Positions 1 to 6,865 of a stretch of 15,238 bases of DNA are shown piece by piece. Under the pieces are notes generated by a model, which worked only from the letters and a program-made list of their open reading frames with translations, did no database searches and was not told where the DNA came from. The position numbers and the translations under genes are program-made. This DNA is from QHXQ01 sp036389375 (GTDB taxonomy: Bacteria; Acidobacteriota; Blastocatellia; Pyrinomonadales; Pyrinomonadaceae), in contig DASVQA010000080.1 in NCBI GenBank assembly GCA_036389375.1, forward strand, positions 1 to 15,238. The letters run 5' to 3'. Numbering within the stretch: the first letter of the stretch is position 1; each line of letters starts with the position of its first letter.

Positions 1-389
1 TGATCCGCGACGTTCAGGATCGAGCCGACGCCGTACTGCACCACCGCTTTATCCAGTTTAGCCGGATCGATCTTGATCGCCTGATCCCGGCCCGTTGTGA
101 CCATGCCGATCTCAAGCTGGGTCATCTGCCCGACCTTCTCCGCGAGCGTCATGCGCGCCAGCAGTTCATCCACCTTGCGCGCCACGTCCGCCTGCTGCAC
201 CGGCGCGCGCAGCATCTGCTGGAAGATGACCTGACTGTCCTTTACATCCGTAAAGGTCACGGCGGCTGCGCGCGGACTCGCCGCCGCCCGCGCATCCGGC
301 GCGCGCCGCTGCGCGGCCACCGCCAATGGCAGGAGTGCTTGGAGCGACACGGCCGCCAGCGCGAGCGTCGCGCCCATTTTCCTCATCAT
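1..389 (-). CDS. Glycoside hydrolase family 3 (beta-glucosidase-like), N-terminal part
   Basis: This is a partial gene running off the left edge. Reading the minus strand from the ATG at 389 (a second ATG follows directly) gives about 129 residues. They open with a signal peptide (basic MMRK start, then a hydrophobic Ala/Leu stretch ending AVAAQ), followed by an Ala/Pro-rich spacer. About residues 72-92 read VDELLARMTLAEKVGQMTQ, the typical entry of GH3 enzymes of the BglX type. Later comes KLDKAVVQYGVGSILNV, matching the family's first loop before the (beta/alpha)8 barrel. The product is expected to be exported and to release glucose or xylose from beta-linked oligosaccharides. An AAGG about 9 bases upstream may be the ribosome binding site. 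The catalytic Asp and the second GH3 domain lie outside the window, so substrate cannot be judged. Confidence 0.85.
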   Translation of the reverse strand, partial: MMRKMGATLALAAVSLQALLPLAVAAQRRAPDARAAASPRAAAVTFTDVKDSQVIFQQMLRAPVQQADVARKVDELLARMTLAEKVGQMTQLEIGMVTTGRDQAIKIDPAKLDKAVVQYGVGSILNVAD

Positions 390-565
390 GGTGTAGTACC
401 TTATTGTTTAGCCGAAGCCTTTAAGTTGTTATTGCGGTTGCTTGCCGTAGCCTAGCGTGGACGGCACTCTTTGTATGTCACGGGCGGGCTGAAACGTAAG
501 TTATAAACGGTTAAATGCGACGTGAGACACTTCGGCAAACGATTCACGAGCGCCGACGTGAAAAC

Positions 566-590
566 AGCCCGGCACTTGAAGTACCGGGCT
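566..590. terminator. Intrinsic terminator hairpin, bidirectional type
   Basis: A 7-bp GC-rich stem (AGCCCGG at 566-572 with CCGGGCT at 584-590) continues through one C/A mismatch into ACT/AGT with a 3-base loop. On the plus strand it is followed by ATTTTTGTGT, and on the minus strand by GTTTTC. It sits about 90 bp downstream of the minus-strand gene ending at 680 and upstream of the GH3 gene, so it most likely ends transcription of the former. Confidence 0.75.
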
Positions 591-679
591 ATTTTTGTGT
601 CCTTCGAGTTAATGGGCCGGTAAAGTTTGACACGCGGCCGGCAGTTATCCGGCGGGGCTTGTTTTAACCGCTGTGCTCT

Positions 680-1273
680 TTACTTCAGGCGCTCCGCGGC
701 CTGCTCGATCTTGGTGCTGAGTTTGATGACAGCGCCCAACTCGTGCTTGGCCTTTGCGGAGTCTTCCGGGTTGGCGGTCTTTGTGTTCTGAAAGATGGGG
801 CTGCCGACGAAGTTGGCGATGGCGGCGTCGAGTTGAGCGAGCAACGCTTTCAGGTCTGGCTCGCCCTTCTCTTCCTTCTCCTTCGGCTGCTTGGCCGACT
901 CTGCGCCGAACAGGTTCGTTCTGAGGCGCGTGGCCCGCTTTTTTATCTCGCCGGCGGCCGCGGCCATGCGCGCGTAATCCGGCGTACTATTCGTCGGCGG
1001 CGCTTGCAGCACGTCGCTGTTGACGTGTTGTATCTGCTCGAAGTCCTCTTTGATCTGCGGGAAGACATCTTCAGGATTAGACTTCTTCTCGGTCTTCTCC
1101 GCATCGCGCTTGACGCGCTCGATCTCGTTCGACCGGCCTTTGACGCCGGGCACGACCTCGCCCAGATTTCTATCGCCTGCGCCGGGCGGCGGGGCAGGCT
1201 GCTGCGCCCCGACCGGCGCTGAAAATGTCGCGGCCACAGACATGATTGCAGCCGCTAGTAGGCGTCTAAACAT
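680..1273 (-). CDS. Small secreted alpha-helical protein of unknown function
   Basis: A 197-residue protein that I do not recognise. I chose the ATG at 1273 over an upstream in-frame start at 1297 because a perfect GGAGGT lies 7 bases before it. The N-terminus is a signal peptide (MFRRLLAAAIMSVAATFSAPVGAQQ), probably cleaved after VGAQ. A Pro/Gly-rich segment (APPPGAGDRN) follows. The rest is charged and predicted helical, with Lys/Glu-rich stretches (around EKTEKKSNPEDVFP and KQPKEKEEKGEP) and no cysteines in the mature part. Small Lys/Glu-rich exported proteins of this kind are frequent in acidobacterial genomes (general impression). It is separated from the GH3 gene by a terminator, so it is probably monocistronic. 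Confidence 0.75.
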   Translation of the reverse strand: MFRRLLAAAIMSVAATFSAPVGAQQPAPPPGAGDRNLGEVVPGVKGRSNEIERVKRDAEKTEKKSNPEDVFPQIKEDFEQIQHVNSDVLQAPPTNSTPDYARMAAAAGEIKKRATRLRTNLFGAESAKQPKEKEEKGEPDLKALLAQLDAAIANFVGSPIFQNTKTANPEDSAKAKHELGAVIKLSTKIEQAAERLK

Positions 1274-1597
1274 GCACGCTACCTCCGTAGCCTTCAAGCG
1301 TCGGCCAAGCTGCTGAATAATTGGCGCGTTGCGCGTTGCGAATATGGTTGATGTTGCTCAGGCCACACGAGCAGCCAAGCTATCTACTAACCGCCGTGCA
1401 GGTTACACCAGTGAAGCATAAAACAAAAGATAAGCGGTTAGTCCGTTGTCGTACTGTATGGACGGCGCGCGGCATAGTAGCTTTGGCAGCCTGATTGGAA
1501 GCCACAAGGAACGCGCGTGCTATACTTGGCGCGTTTTAACAACACGGCGACCGGGCATTTCAACAAGTGCAGTAAAAGAATCTACAGGGGGAAGAAT
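1274..1597. other. Divergent intergenic region between secreted protein and first oxygenase
   Basis: No gene is visible in these 324 bases. They hold a short GCGCGTT tandem repeat near 1325-1340, a 9-bp inverted repeat ACTAACCGC (1386-1394) / GCGGTTAGT (1434-1442) 39 bases apart, and a motif GTCCGT...CGTACTGTA..GGAC at 1441-1463 that recurs upstream of the TauD gene. A candidate extended -10 element lies at 1518-1526. Both divergent genes must be controlled from here. Confidence 0.6.
1518..1526 (+). promoter_or_regulatory. Candidate extended -10 promoter for the first oxygenase gene
   Basis: TGCTATACT fits an extended -10 (TGn followed by TATACT). No -35 hexamer is found at the usual 16-18 base spacing; TTGGAA at 1495-1500 is 20 bases away. 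Transcription would start near 1533, giving a leader of about 65 bases before the ATG at 1598. Confidence 0.35.
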
Positions 1598-2359
1598 ATG
1601 ACTTATCAATTGCAGCCAGACCTTGATAACGTCATCGGTGCGGTACAGGCGGCGGGCCAAGCGACTAATGAGACAGATGCGGCTGAAGTCGCGCTCGACC
1701 CACAGATTGCTTATCCTTGTTACAAATCGTTTGATGAGTTCATTGACGTGGACAGGTTGAAGGCACTGGACGGTTACATCACCGAGCGCATCAAACAGCA
1801 CATTCAGGCACAAAAAGATATTCAATTCTACACCGGCCCTTACCGGCTTGAGGATTCCGCCCCCGACCGACCCGGTTCGAGAATGATCTATCTGGCCCAG
1901 TCAAAGCAGCCCGACAGTTATTTCGATCTCGATAAGACCGAGCTTTGGCAGCGCACGCCAGAGGCGAGCGAGTTCCATTGGCTGATGGATTTCATCGAGA
2001 CCTTGCCCTTCAAAGCAACGGGCCGCATGTTGATTATGTATGACGACGTGGCCAGACCCGTCACCGCCCATAGGGATCACACCGACACGGAGACGTGCCA
2101 CGAGTTCATCTGGTTTCGCACAAACATGAGCAAGCCGTTCTATATGCTCAACCATAAAACCAATGAGAAGCAGTACGTCGAATCCTATAGTGCATGGTTC
2201 GATACGGTGAACCAGTTTCACGGCACAGATGCGGGCACGGGCCTCACGTTCAGCATCCGTGTGGACGGCCACTTCACTGACGAATTTAGACAGCGCATTC
2301 CGACGCCCAAGCGCAACCTTGCCTCGACGCCCGCGCTCTGGGCCTGCGCGGCGCAATGA
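1598..2359 (+). CDS. 2-oxoglutarate/Fe(II) oxygenase, Asp/Asn hydroxylase-like (copy 1)
   Basis: A 253-residue protein; start chosen at the ATG preceded by AGGGGGA at 6-8 bases. The double-stranded beta-helix oxygenase motif is visible: an HRD motif gives ligands H158 and D160, the distal histidine is H208 (in TVNQFHG), and R221 (in FSIRVDG) is placed to bind 2-oxoglutarate. The order H-x-D, about 48 residues, H, about 13 residues, R, and the phrase SAWFDTVNQFHG resemble the aspartyl/asparaginyl beta-hydroxylase (PF05118-like) group. The expected reaction is hydroxylation of an amino acid or peptide side chain with succinate and CO2 release. The N-terminal 36 residues (polar, Gln/Asn/Ala-rich) are absent from the downstream copy. 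Gene 2470-3180 is a tandem paralogue. No signal peptide is seen, so it should be cytoplasmic. Substrate is unknown. Confidence 0.85.
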   Translation: MTYQLQPDLDNVIGAVQAAGQATNETDAAEVALDPQIAYPCYKSFDEFIDVDRLKALDGYITERIKQHIQAQKDIQFYTGPYRLEDSAPDRPGSRMIYLAQSKQPDSYFDLDKTELWQRTPEASEFHWLMDFIETLPFKATGRMLIMYDDVARPVTAHRDHTDTETCHEFIWFRTNMSKPFYMLNHKTNEKQYVESYSAWFDTVNQFHGTDAGTGLTFSIRVDGHFTDEFRQRIPTPKRNLASTPALWACAAQ

Positions 2360-2469
2360 CCGAGGCCGCCTCTTCGCACTGAATGTTAAAAAGCGTGGCT
2401 GGCTTAATCTCCGGCCGCGGCAAACGGCTCTTGCGCCATGCGCTTCGATGAACGCGCGGGAGTATCCTC

Positions 2470-3180
2470 ATGAAAACGCAAGTAGATGACACGAGCATGG
2501 CCGAGCACGAATTTGACGCGCGCATTACCTACCCCTGTTACAAATCGTTCGACGAGTTTATAGACGTGGCGCGTTTGAAGTCGTTGGACGGCTACATCAC
2601 CGAGCGCATCATAGCGCATCTCAAGGCGCAGACGGACGATTATTTCTTAAATCAACACCGGTTAAATGCCGCGACGCCGCAGCGGCCCGGCGTGCGCGAA
2701 ATCTGGCTCACGCGGACTAGGCCCGGCGTCCCTTACAACTACCTCGATCTCGATAAACCTGAATTGTGGACGCGCACCAGCGCCGCCCAAGAATTTTCGG
2801 CGCTGATGGAGTTCATCGAGACCTTGCCCTTCAAGGCGACGGGTCGCATGCTGATCATCTACGACGACGCGGCGCGGAGCGTCCCGGCCCACAGGGATCA
2901 TTTAAGTATCGAGTTGTGCCACGAGTTTATCTGGTTGCGCACGAATCTGAACAAGCCCTTCTACCTGTTCAATCAGCGGACGAACGAGAGGTTGTATGTT
3001 TCGTCGTACAGCGCGTGGTTCGATACGGTCAATCAGTTTCACGGGAGCGACGCGCAGGCCGGTCTGTCATTCAGCATCCGCGTGGACGGCCACTTCACCG
3101 ACGAATTCAGACAGCAGATACCAACGCCCGCCTTTAATCTCGCCTCGACGCCCGCGCTCTGGGCCAGCGTCTCAAGCTGA
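2470..3180 (+). CDS. 2-oxoglutarate/Fe(II) oxygenase, Asp/Asn hydroxylase-like (copy 2)
   Basis: A 236-residue paralogue of the preceding gene, 110 bases downstream on the same strand. Both proteins share long identical runs (YPCYKSFDEFIDV, FIETLPFKATGRML, SAWFDTVNQFHG, FSIRVDGHFTDEF, LASTPALWA); by eye about two thirds of aligned residues agree. Ligands are conserved: H141 and D143 in the HRDH motif, H191, and R204 for 2-oxoglutarate. The segment between residues about 55 and 110, ahead of the first metal ligand, is most different between copies, which points to divergent substrate recognition. The start ATG is preceded by a GGGAG about 10 bases upstream. The N-terminal extension of copy 1 is replaced by only about 10 residues. 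Convergent with the TauD gene, whose stop is 35 bases away. Confidence 0.85.
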   Translation: MKTQVDDTSMAEHEFDARITYPCYKSFDEFIDVARLKSLDGYITERIIAHLKAQTDDYFLNQHRLNAATPQRPGVREIWLTRTRPGVPYNYLDLDKPELWTRTSAAQEFSALMEFIETLPFKATGRMLIIYDDAARSVPAHRDHLSIELCHEFIWLRTNLNKPFYLFNQRTNERLYVSSYSAWFDTVNQFHGSDAQAGLSFSIRVDGHFTDEFRQQIPTPAFNLASTPALWASVSS

Positions 3181-3214
3181 CGCGACAGCCGCCGCATTAC
3201 GGGCGCAATAAACC

Positions 3215-4177
3215 TCAGGTCATGGCGAGGAGAATCCTGCGTGTGCCGGTAAAGGGCATTCGCCCGTGCGCTGTGAGCAGGTTGTCTAAGATCAGTATGT
3301 CGCCTGCGCGCCAAGCGACGAGCACAGTTTCCTGCCGCATGACGGCGCGCGCATGGTTGAGGGCGGCAAGGTCGAGCGCCGCGCCGTCGCCGTAGTAAGA
3401 ATTCAGGCGGAACTCTTCTTCCTTCATCGTCGCAATCAGCAAGTCATACGTTGCTCGATCAAGCGCGCTCGGATGAAACCCGTCGGCCTGATTGAACCAA
3501 ACTTCTTCGCCGGTCACAGGATGCAACGCCGTCGCCGGGCGCACCTCGCTCAAAGTTAAGCCGCCATCGGTTCGCCATTTGAATCGCACTTCACCCGCGC
3601 GACAGTAAGCTTCCACCCGACTTTGATCGTCGGTCTCGAAAGCCTCTTGCCAGGAGTAGCCGGAGCCTGTGCCGCCGTGCAGATTGCGGACGTATTTGAT
3701 CCGCCGACGCTTAAATTCACGGACAACTTGTTCGTCGATCCCTTTGAGAATAGCCCGACTGTTACCGAGCAACGTTTCCCCGCCCTGCCCGGCCACGGTC
3801 GCGCAGTAGAAGAAAAGATGATCGGGCCAACGGTAGGTGTAAGACAGTTCGTTATGTAGCGAGAGCGTGTAGGTCGGCGGGTACTCTGTCGAGGTGTAGA
3901 CGCCTGCGCCCAACTTAACACGCGGCGATGCACCGCCAACGTAATCAATCAAGTCCCGGCCTGAGAACTCGCGCACAAAGCGTCCGAAGTCAGACGCAGT
4001 CAACGCTGGGCAACCACGCAGGAGCAACGCGCCCGATCTGAGCAGTTGCCGATGCAGCAAGTCTCTGTGCCGGCGACACAGATCGATGAGCGCGTCGGCG
4101 GTCGAGATTGATTCGTGCCCTTCGGCAATTTCGCTGACCACAGGCAGCTGCTTGTGATTAAGAAAGCTCGTCTTCAT
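3215..4177 (-). CDS. TauD/TfdA-family 2OG/Fe(II) dioxygenase, SyrP-like
   Basis: A 320-residue protein matching the TauD/TfdA fold (PF02668). The first metal pair is H108-N-E110 (in LSLHNELSY), an HxE rather than HxD, as in clavaminate synthase, VioC and the SyrP-like enzymes. The distal ligand is H304 in DNLLTAHGRMPF, and R313 or R314 near the C-terminus should bind 2-oxoglutarate. The pattern LHNELSY...WP...FYC...GGETLLGNSRAIL is typical of the SyrP-like group that beta-hydroxylates amino acids in natural-product pathways. I prefer the ATG at 4177, which begins MKTSFLNHKQLP; an in-frame TTG at 4222 has no ribosome site either, and the site at 4177 is weak (GAAAG). It is transcribed away from the ATP-grasp operon, with a shared 390-base region. 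Cytoplasmic; substrate unknown. Confidence 0.88.
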   Translation of the reverse strand: MKTSFLNHKQLPVVSEIAEGHESISTADALIDLCRRHRDLLHRQLLRSGALLLRGCPALTASDFGRFVREFSGRDLIDYVGGASPRVKLGAGVYTSTEYPPTYTLSLHNELSYTYRWPDHLFFYCATVAGQGGETLLGNSRAILKGIDEQVVREFKRRRIKYVRNLHGGTGSGYSWQEAFETDDQSRVEAYCRAGEVRFKWRTDGGLTLSEVRPATALHPVTGEEVWFNQADGFHPSALDRATYDLLIATMKEEEFRLNSYYGDGAALDLAALNHARAVMRQETVLVAWRAGDILILDNLLTAHGRMPFTGTRRILLAMT

Positions 4178-4455
4178 TAACTTTCGCCGGGCAATTGCGC
4201 CGCAGTTTGGCAAGCCGCGCAAAACCGAGTCCGTACTGTAACGGACAGACGGTATGACTGGAACGCTGATATTAAATTTAATAATTCTAAATTTGGCGCA
4301 TTTGCAATAGGTCTCTTGCGAGTAGGCCCTAGCATCGTACTCGCACGCTGCGCTGCGACATTAGAAGTTAGAAGCGCACACTAAATCTCTGCTTACACGG
4401 AAGCGAACAATGAGGGTAACCAACCTGCCGGACAGCTAAGCCAGTTACGCTCACA

Positions 4456-4467
4456 AAAGTTAACTTT
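4456..4467. repeat. 12-base perfect palindrome, candidate operator
   Basis: AAAGTTAACTTT is a perfect dyad about 105 bases upstream of the ATP-grasp fusion start. It stands out against GC-rich surroundings and has the size of a transcription-factor half-site pair. Function is inferred only from position. Confidence 0.3.
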
Positions 4468-4490
4468 ATTTGTGGTGAAGCACAGAAGGC

Positions 4491-4511
4491 GGCGCGCGCA
4501 AAGCGTGCGCC
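4491..4511. repeat. GC-rich hairpin in the leader of the ATP-grasp gene
   Basis: GGCGCGCGC (4491-4499) pairs with GCGTGCGCC (4503-4511) over 9 positions with one G-T wobble and a 3-base loop. No T-run follows, so it is not a classical terminator. It would lie in the untranslated leader if transcription starts upstream. Confidence 0.35.
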
Positions 4512-4570
4512 AGCGAGCGCAGGAAAGTCTTTATTAACCTGCGCGCTACAGGCTATCGGGGAAAGGGCTT

Positions 4571-6865
4571 ATGAAAATCTATATCAGCGGGCTTTACAGC
4601 GGTACTAATCCGCAGCCCGGCATCGGGGTCGCGCGCTCGTTGCGTGCGGCTTATCCGAACGCCACTCTGGTGGGTGTTGAATATTCCAACCGTTGTTCGG
4701 GCATACACTGGCCGGACTTGGACGAGTTGTGGCTGCAAAGACCTTGGGAAGAGTTGAACCTCGACGCTTACGCCGCCGACATCAAGGCCGCGTTGGATGC
4801 GGGCGCGCTCTGGATTTCGGGCGTCGATCTGGAGATCATGTGGCTCGCCTCCATCTTTCCAGCAGGTCATAAGAATCTGCTCACGCCACCCACCGGCGCG
4901 CTGCGCCAGATCAGCAAACCGGCCGTCGAGGCGCACAAAGGTTTGCCCGTGAGCATCCCGCCGTTCATCACCACCGAACGTTCCGACTGGGAACTGCACG
5001 CCTTTTGTCGGCAGCACGGCTGGAAGGTGTGGCTCAAAGGGCCTTATTACGAAGCCGTCCGCACGCATAGCTGGGATGTGTTTACGCACATGCGCGCGCT
5101 GCTGGCCCGCGCTTGGTCAACCGAGCGTCTGTTTTTGCAAACGCACGTCACCGGCTATGAAGAATCGGTCTGCTTCAGTGCTTATCAGGGTGAACTGCTA
5201 GATTGCGTTTACATGCGCAAGCGTGAACTGACGGAGGAAGGCAAAACGTGGGCGGGCGATGTCACGGAAGTGCCTGAAGAGATCGTGACACCGCTGCGTC
5301 GCATAGTTAAAGAGTTACGCTGGACGGGCGGCGCGGAGTTGGAGATGGTGCGTGATACGGGTGGACAGTTGTGGTTGCTGGAATGTAACCCGCGCTTTCC
5401 TGCCTGGATTCACGGCTCGACCATCGCCGGACACAATCTGCCCGCAGTGATGGTCGAGCGGGCGACGGGCGTGCCGGCACAGACAGCCGGGGCGGCTACC
5501 TGTGAGGAGTTCACGCGCGTGGTCTTGGAAATCCCTGTGCGCGCGCAATTCCCTTTGCCGAGTTTGCCCGAACCTTTTCCCGGCGGCATCGGCCATTCCA
5601 TGAAGCACCCTTCGGGCACGCTGGCCTTGGCCAAGCGCCTGCACAAACTCCACATCGTTGAAGGCAACGGCAACGGTAATGGTAACGGTAACGGGCAGCC
5701 CGGCCGCACAAACAATGTGGACGCGCCGTCTGTGCCCGCTTCATTCATCGACGATCTCAAGGCTTACGACTTTGCCGAGATGGAGACGCCTTCGTGGTTG
5801 TTTCTCGAAAGCACTGCGGCCGGGCTGTTCAAACACGCGGCCGAGTTGGCGAGCAAACTGAACACGCCCGCGCTCGCGGTCACGAACGCTTACAGCATCA
5901 AGACGAATCCGGATGAAAGGCTCATCCGGCTGGCCAAGGAGTCCGGTTTCTTAGCTGAAGCGATCAGTCTGCTGGAAGTGCAAAAGGCGCTCAAGACCGG
6001 CTTCCGGCCCGATCAGGTGATCCTTAACGGGCCCGGCAAATGGTGGCCCGAAGGACTCTTGCCCGACGCGCCCCTGCACGCAGTCTTCTGCGACTCCATC
6101 GCCGACCTGCGGCGCGTCGTCGCCAGCATGGAACGAAAAGAGCTTCAGGCGAAAATCGTCGGCGTCCGCCTGCGTGCGCCCACTGTCGGCTCGCGCTTCG
6201 GGATTCCGGTGGACACGCCGGCCGCGCTCAAGCAACTTGTGAGTGCGATTGAAACACTGCCGCGCGCTAGCACCTTCGGCGTCCATTTTCACATGGCGAG
6301 CAGCAACATCGGCGTCGGGCAGTGGTGGCATCTCTACGAATCAATGCTGCGTTGGTGTCGCTCCATCGAAACGCTGGCGCGGCGGCAGATCGAATGTCTG
6401 GACATTGGCGGCGGTTGGTTTCCCGACGATTGGCATAAAGATTCTGACGATCAATTCGCGGCCGCCATTCAACGGGCGCGCAACTTCCTGCCCTTCGTCA
6501 AGCAGATCATTTCCGAACCCGGCAAGGCCATGGCGCAACCATCTATGGCTTTGGCGATGCGCGTGCTTGAGTTTGAAGAGTCAGCGGCGGAAGAGATCAA
6601 AGAGGCAGTTGTGGACGGTTCGATTGCCGAACTACCGATGCACTTTTTCCAGCCGCACCGGATTCTCCGGCAGGACAAGCGGACGGGCGAATGGCAACCA
6701 TTAAAACATGGTAAGACGCATCTGCTGGGCCGGCTCTGTATGGAGCACGACATAGTGGCGGCCAACGTCGAGTTGCCGATGGGCGTGCGCCCCGGTGATG
6801 TTTTAGTGTTCTGTGACGCGGGAGCTTACGATAGGAGCATGTCTTATGTCTTTGGCCGAGGGTAA
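4571..6865 (+). CDS. Fused ATP-grasp ligase / PLP-dependent decarboxylase
   Basis: A 764-residue two-domain enzyme. Residues 1-345 are an ATP-grasp domain of the carbamoyl-phosphate-synthase-like type: K156 (VWLKGPYYEA), the GYEES loop, E256/E258 (GGAELEM) and the metal loop E271-C-N273-P-R275. It should form an amide bond through an acyl phosphate. Residues 365-374 are five Gly-Asn repeats, a flexible linker. Residues about 395-764 are a fold III (alanine-racemase-like) decarboxylase of the DAP/ornithine/arginine family: PLP lysine K444 (AYSIKTNP), H572-F-H574 and S577/S578, glycine loop D611-I-GGG, SEPGK at 648-652, partner-site C723 (GRLCMEHD) and Y753 (GAYDRSMSYVF). The reaction is alpha-decarboxylation of an amino acid. 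GGGG/AAGGG precede the ATG. Both domains look complete. The specificity segment CMEHD differs from CESGD of DapDC and CDxxD of ODC, so the substrate is probably different. It heads a three-gene operon. Confidence 0.88.
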   Translation: MKIYISGLYSGTNPQPGIGVARSLRAAYPNATLVGVEYSNRCSGIHWPDLDELWLQRPWEELNLDAYAADIKAALDAGALWISGVDLEIMWLASIFPAGHKNLLTPPTGALRQISKPAVEAHKGLPVSIPPFITTERSDWELHAFCRQHGWKVWLKGPYYEAVRTHSWDVFTHMRALLARAWSTERLFLQTHVTGYEESVCFSAYQGELLDCVYMRKRELTEEGKTWAGDVTEVPEEIVTPLRRIVKELRWTGGAELEMVRDTGGQLWLLECNPRFPAWIHGSTIAGHNLPAVMVERATGVPAQTAGAATCEEFTRVVLEIPVRAQFPLPSLPEPFPGGIGHSMKHPSGTLALAKRLHKLHIVEGNGNGNGNGNGQPGRTNNVDAPSVPASFIDDLKAYDFAEMETPSWLFLESTAAGLFKHAAELASKLNTPALAVTNAYSIKTNPDERLIRLAKESGFLAEAISLLEVQKALKTGFRPDQVILNGPGKWWPEGLLPDAPLHAVFCDSIADLRRVVASMERKELQAKIVGVRLRAPTVGSRFGIPVDTPAALKQLVSAIETLPRASTFGVHFHMASSNIGVGQWWHLYESMLRWCRSIETLARRQIECLDIGGGWFPDDWHKDSDDQFAAAIQRARNFLPFVKQIISEPGKAMAQPSMALAMRVLEFEESAAEEIKEAVVDGSIAELPMHFFQPHRILRQDKRTGEWQPLKHGKTHLLGRLCMEHDIVAANVELPMGVRPGDVLVFCDAGAYDRSMSYVFGRG
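5663..5692 (+). repeat. Hexanucleotide tandem repeat encoding a (Gly-Asn)5 linker
   Basis: Five units of GGNAAY run in frame and encode alternating Gly and Asn exactly between the two catalytic domains. Third positions vary (C/T), so the copies are no longer identical at DNA level. Copy number could change by slippage in steps of two residues without frameshift. Confidence 0.9.

Larger units (their letters stand above)
4178..4570. promoter_or_regulatory. Divergent control region between TauD gene and ATP-grasp operon
   Basis: This 393-base gap has no convincing gene. It carries several symmetric elements: GTCCGT-ACTGTA-ACGGAC at 4229-4246; AAATTTA/TAAATTT at 4274-4280 and 4288-4294, inside an AT-rich stretch; a perfect 12-base palindrome AAAGTTAACTTT at 4456-4467; and a GC-rich hairpin at 4491-4511. 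A nine-codon open frame with GGAAG ahead of it lies at 4410-4439 (MRVTNLPDS), of doubtful meaning. No clear -35/-10 pair was found for the operon. Confidence 0.5.

Noticed and set aside
4410..4439. Nine-codon open frame MRVTNLPDS with GGAAG ahead of it in the leader of the ATP-grasp gene, considered as a leader peptide or RiPP precursor
   Set aside because: Too short for a precursor, no run of regulatory codons and no paired attenuator stems; could be chance.
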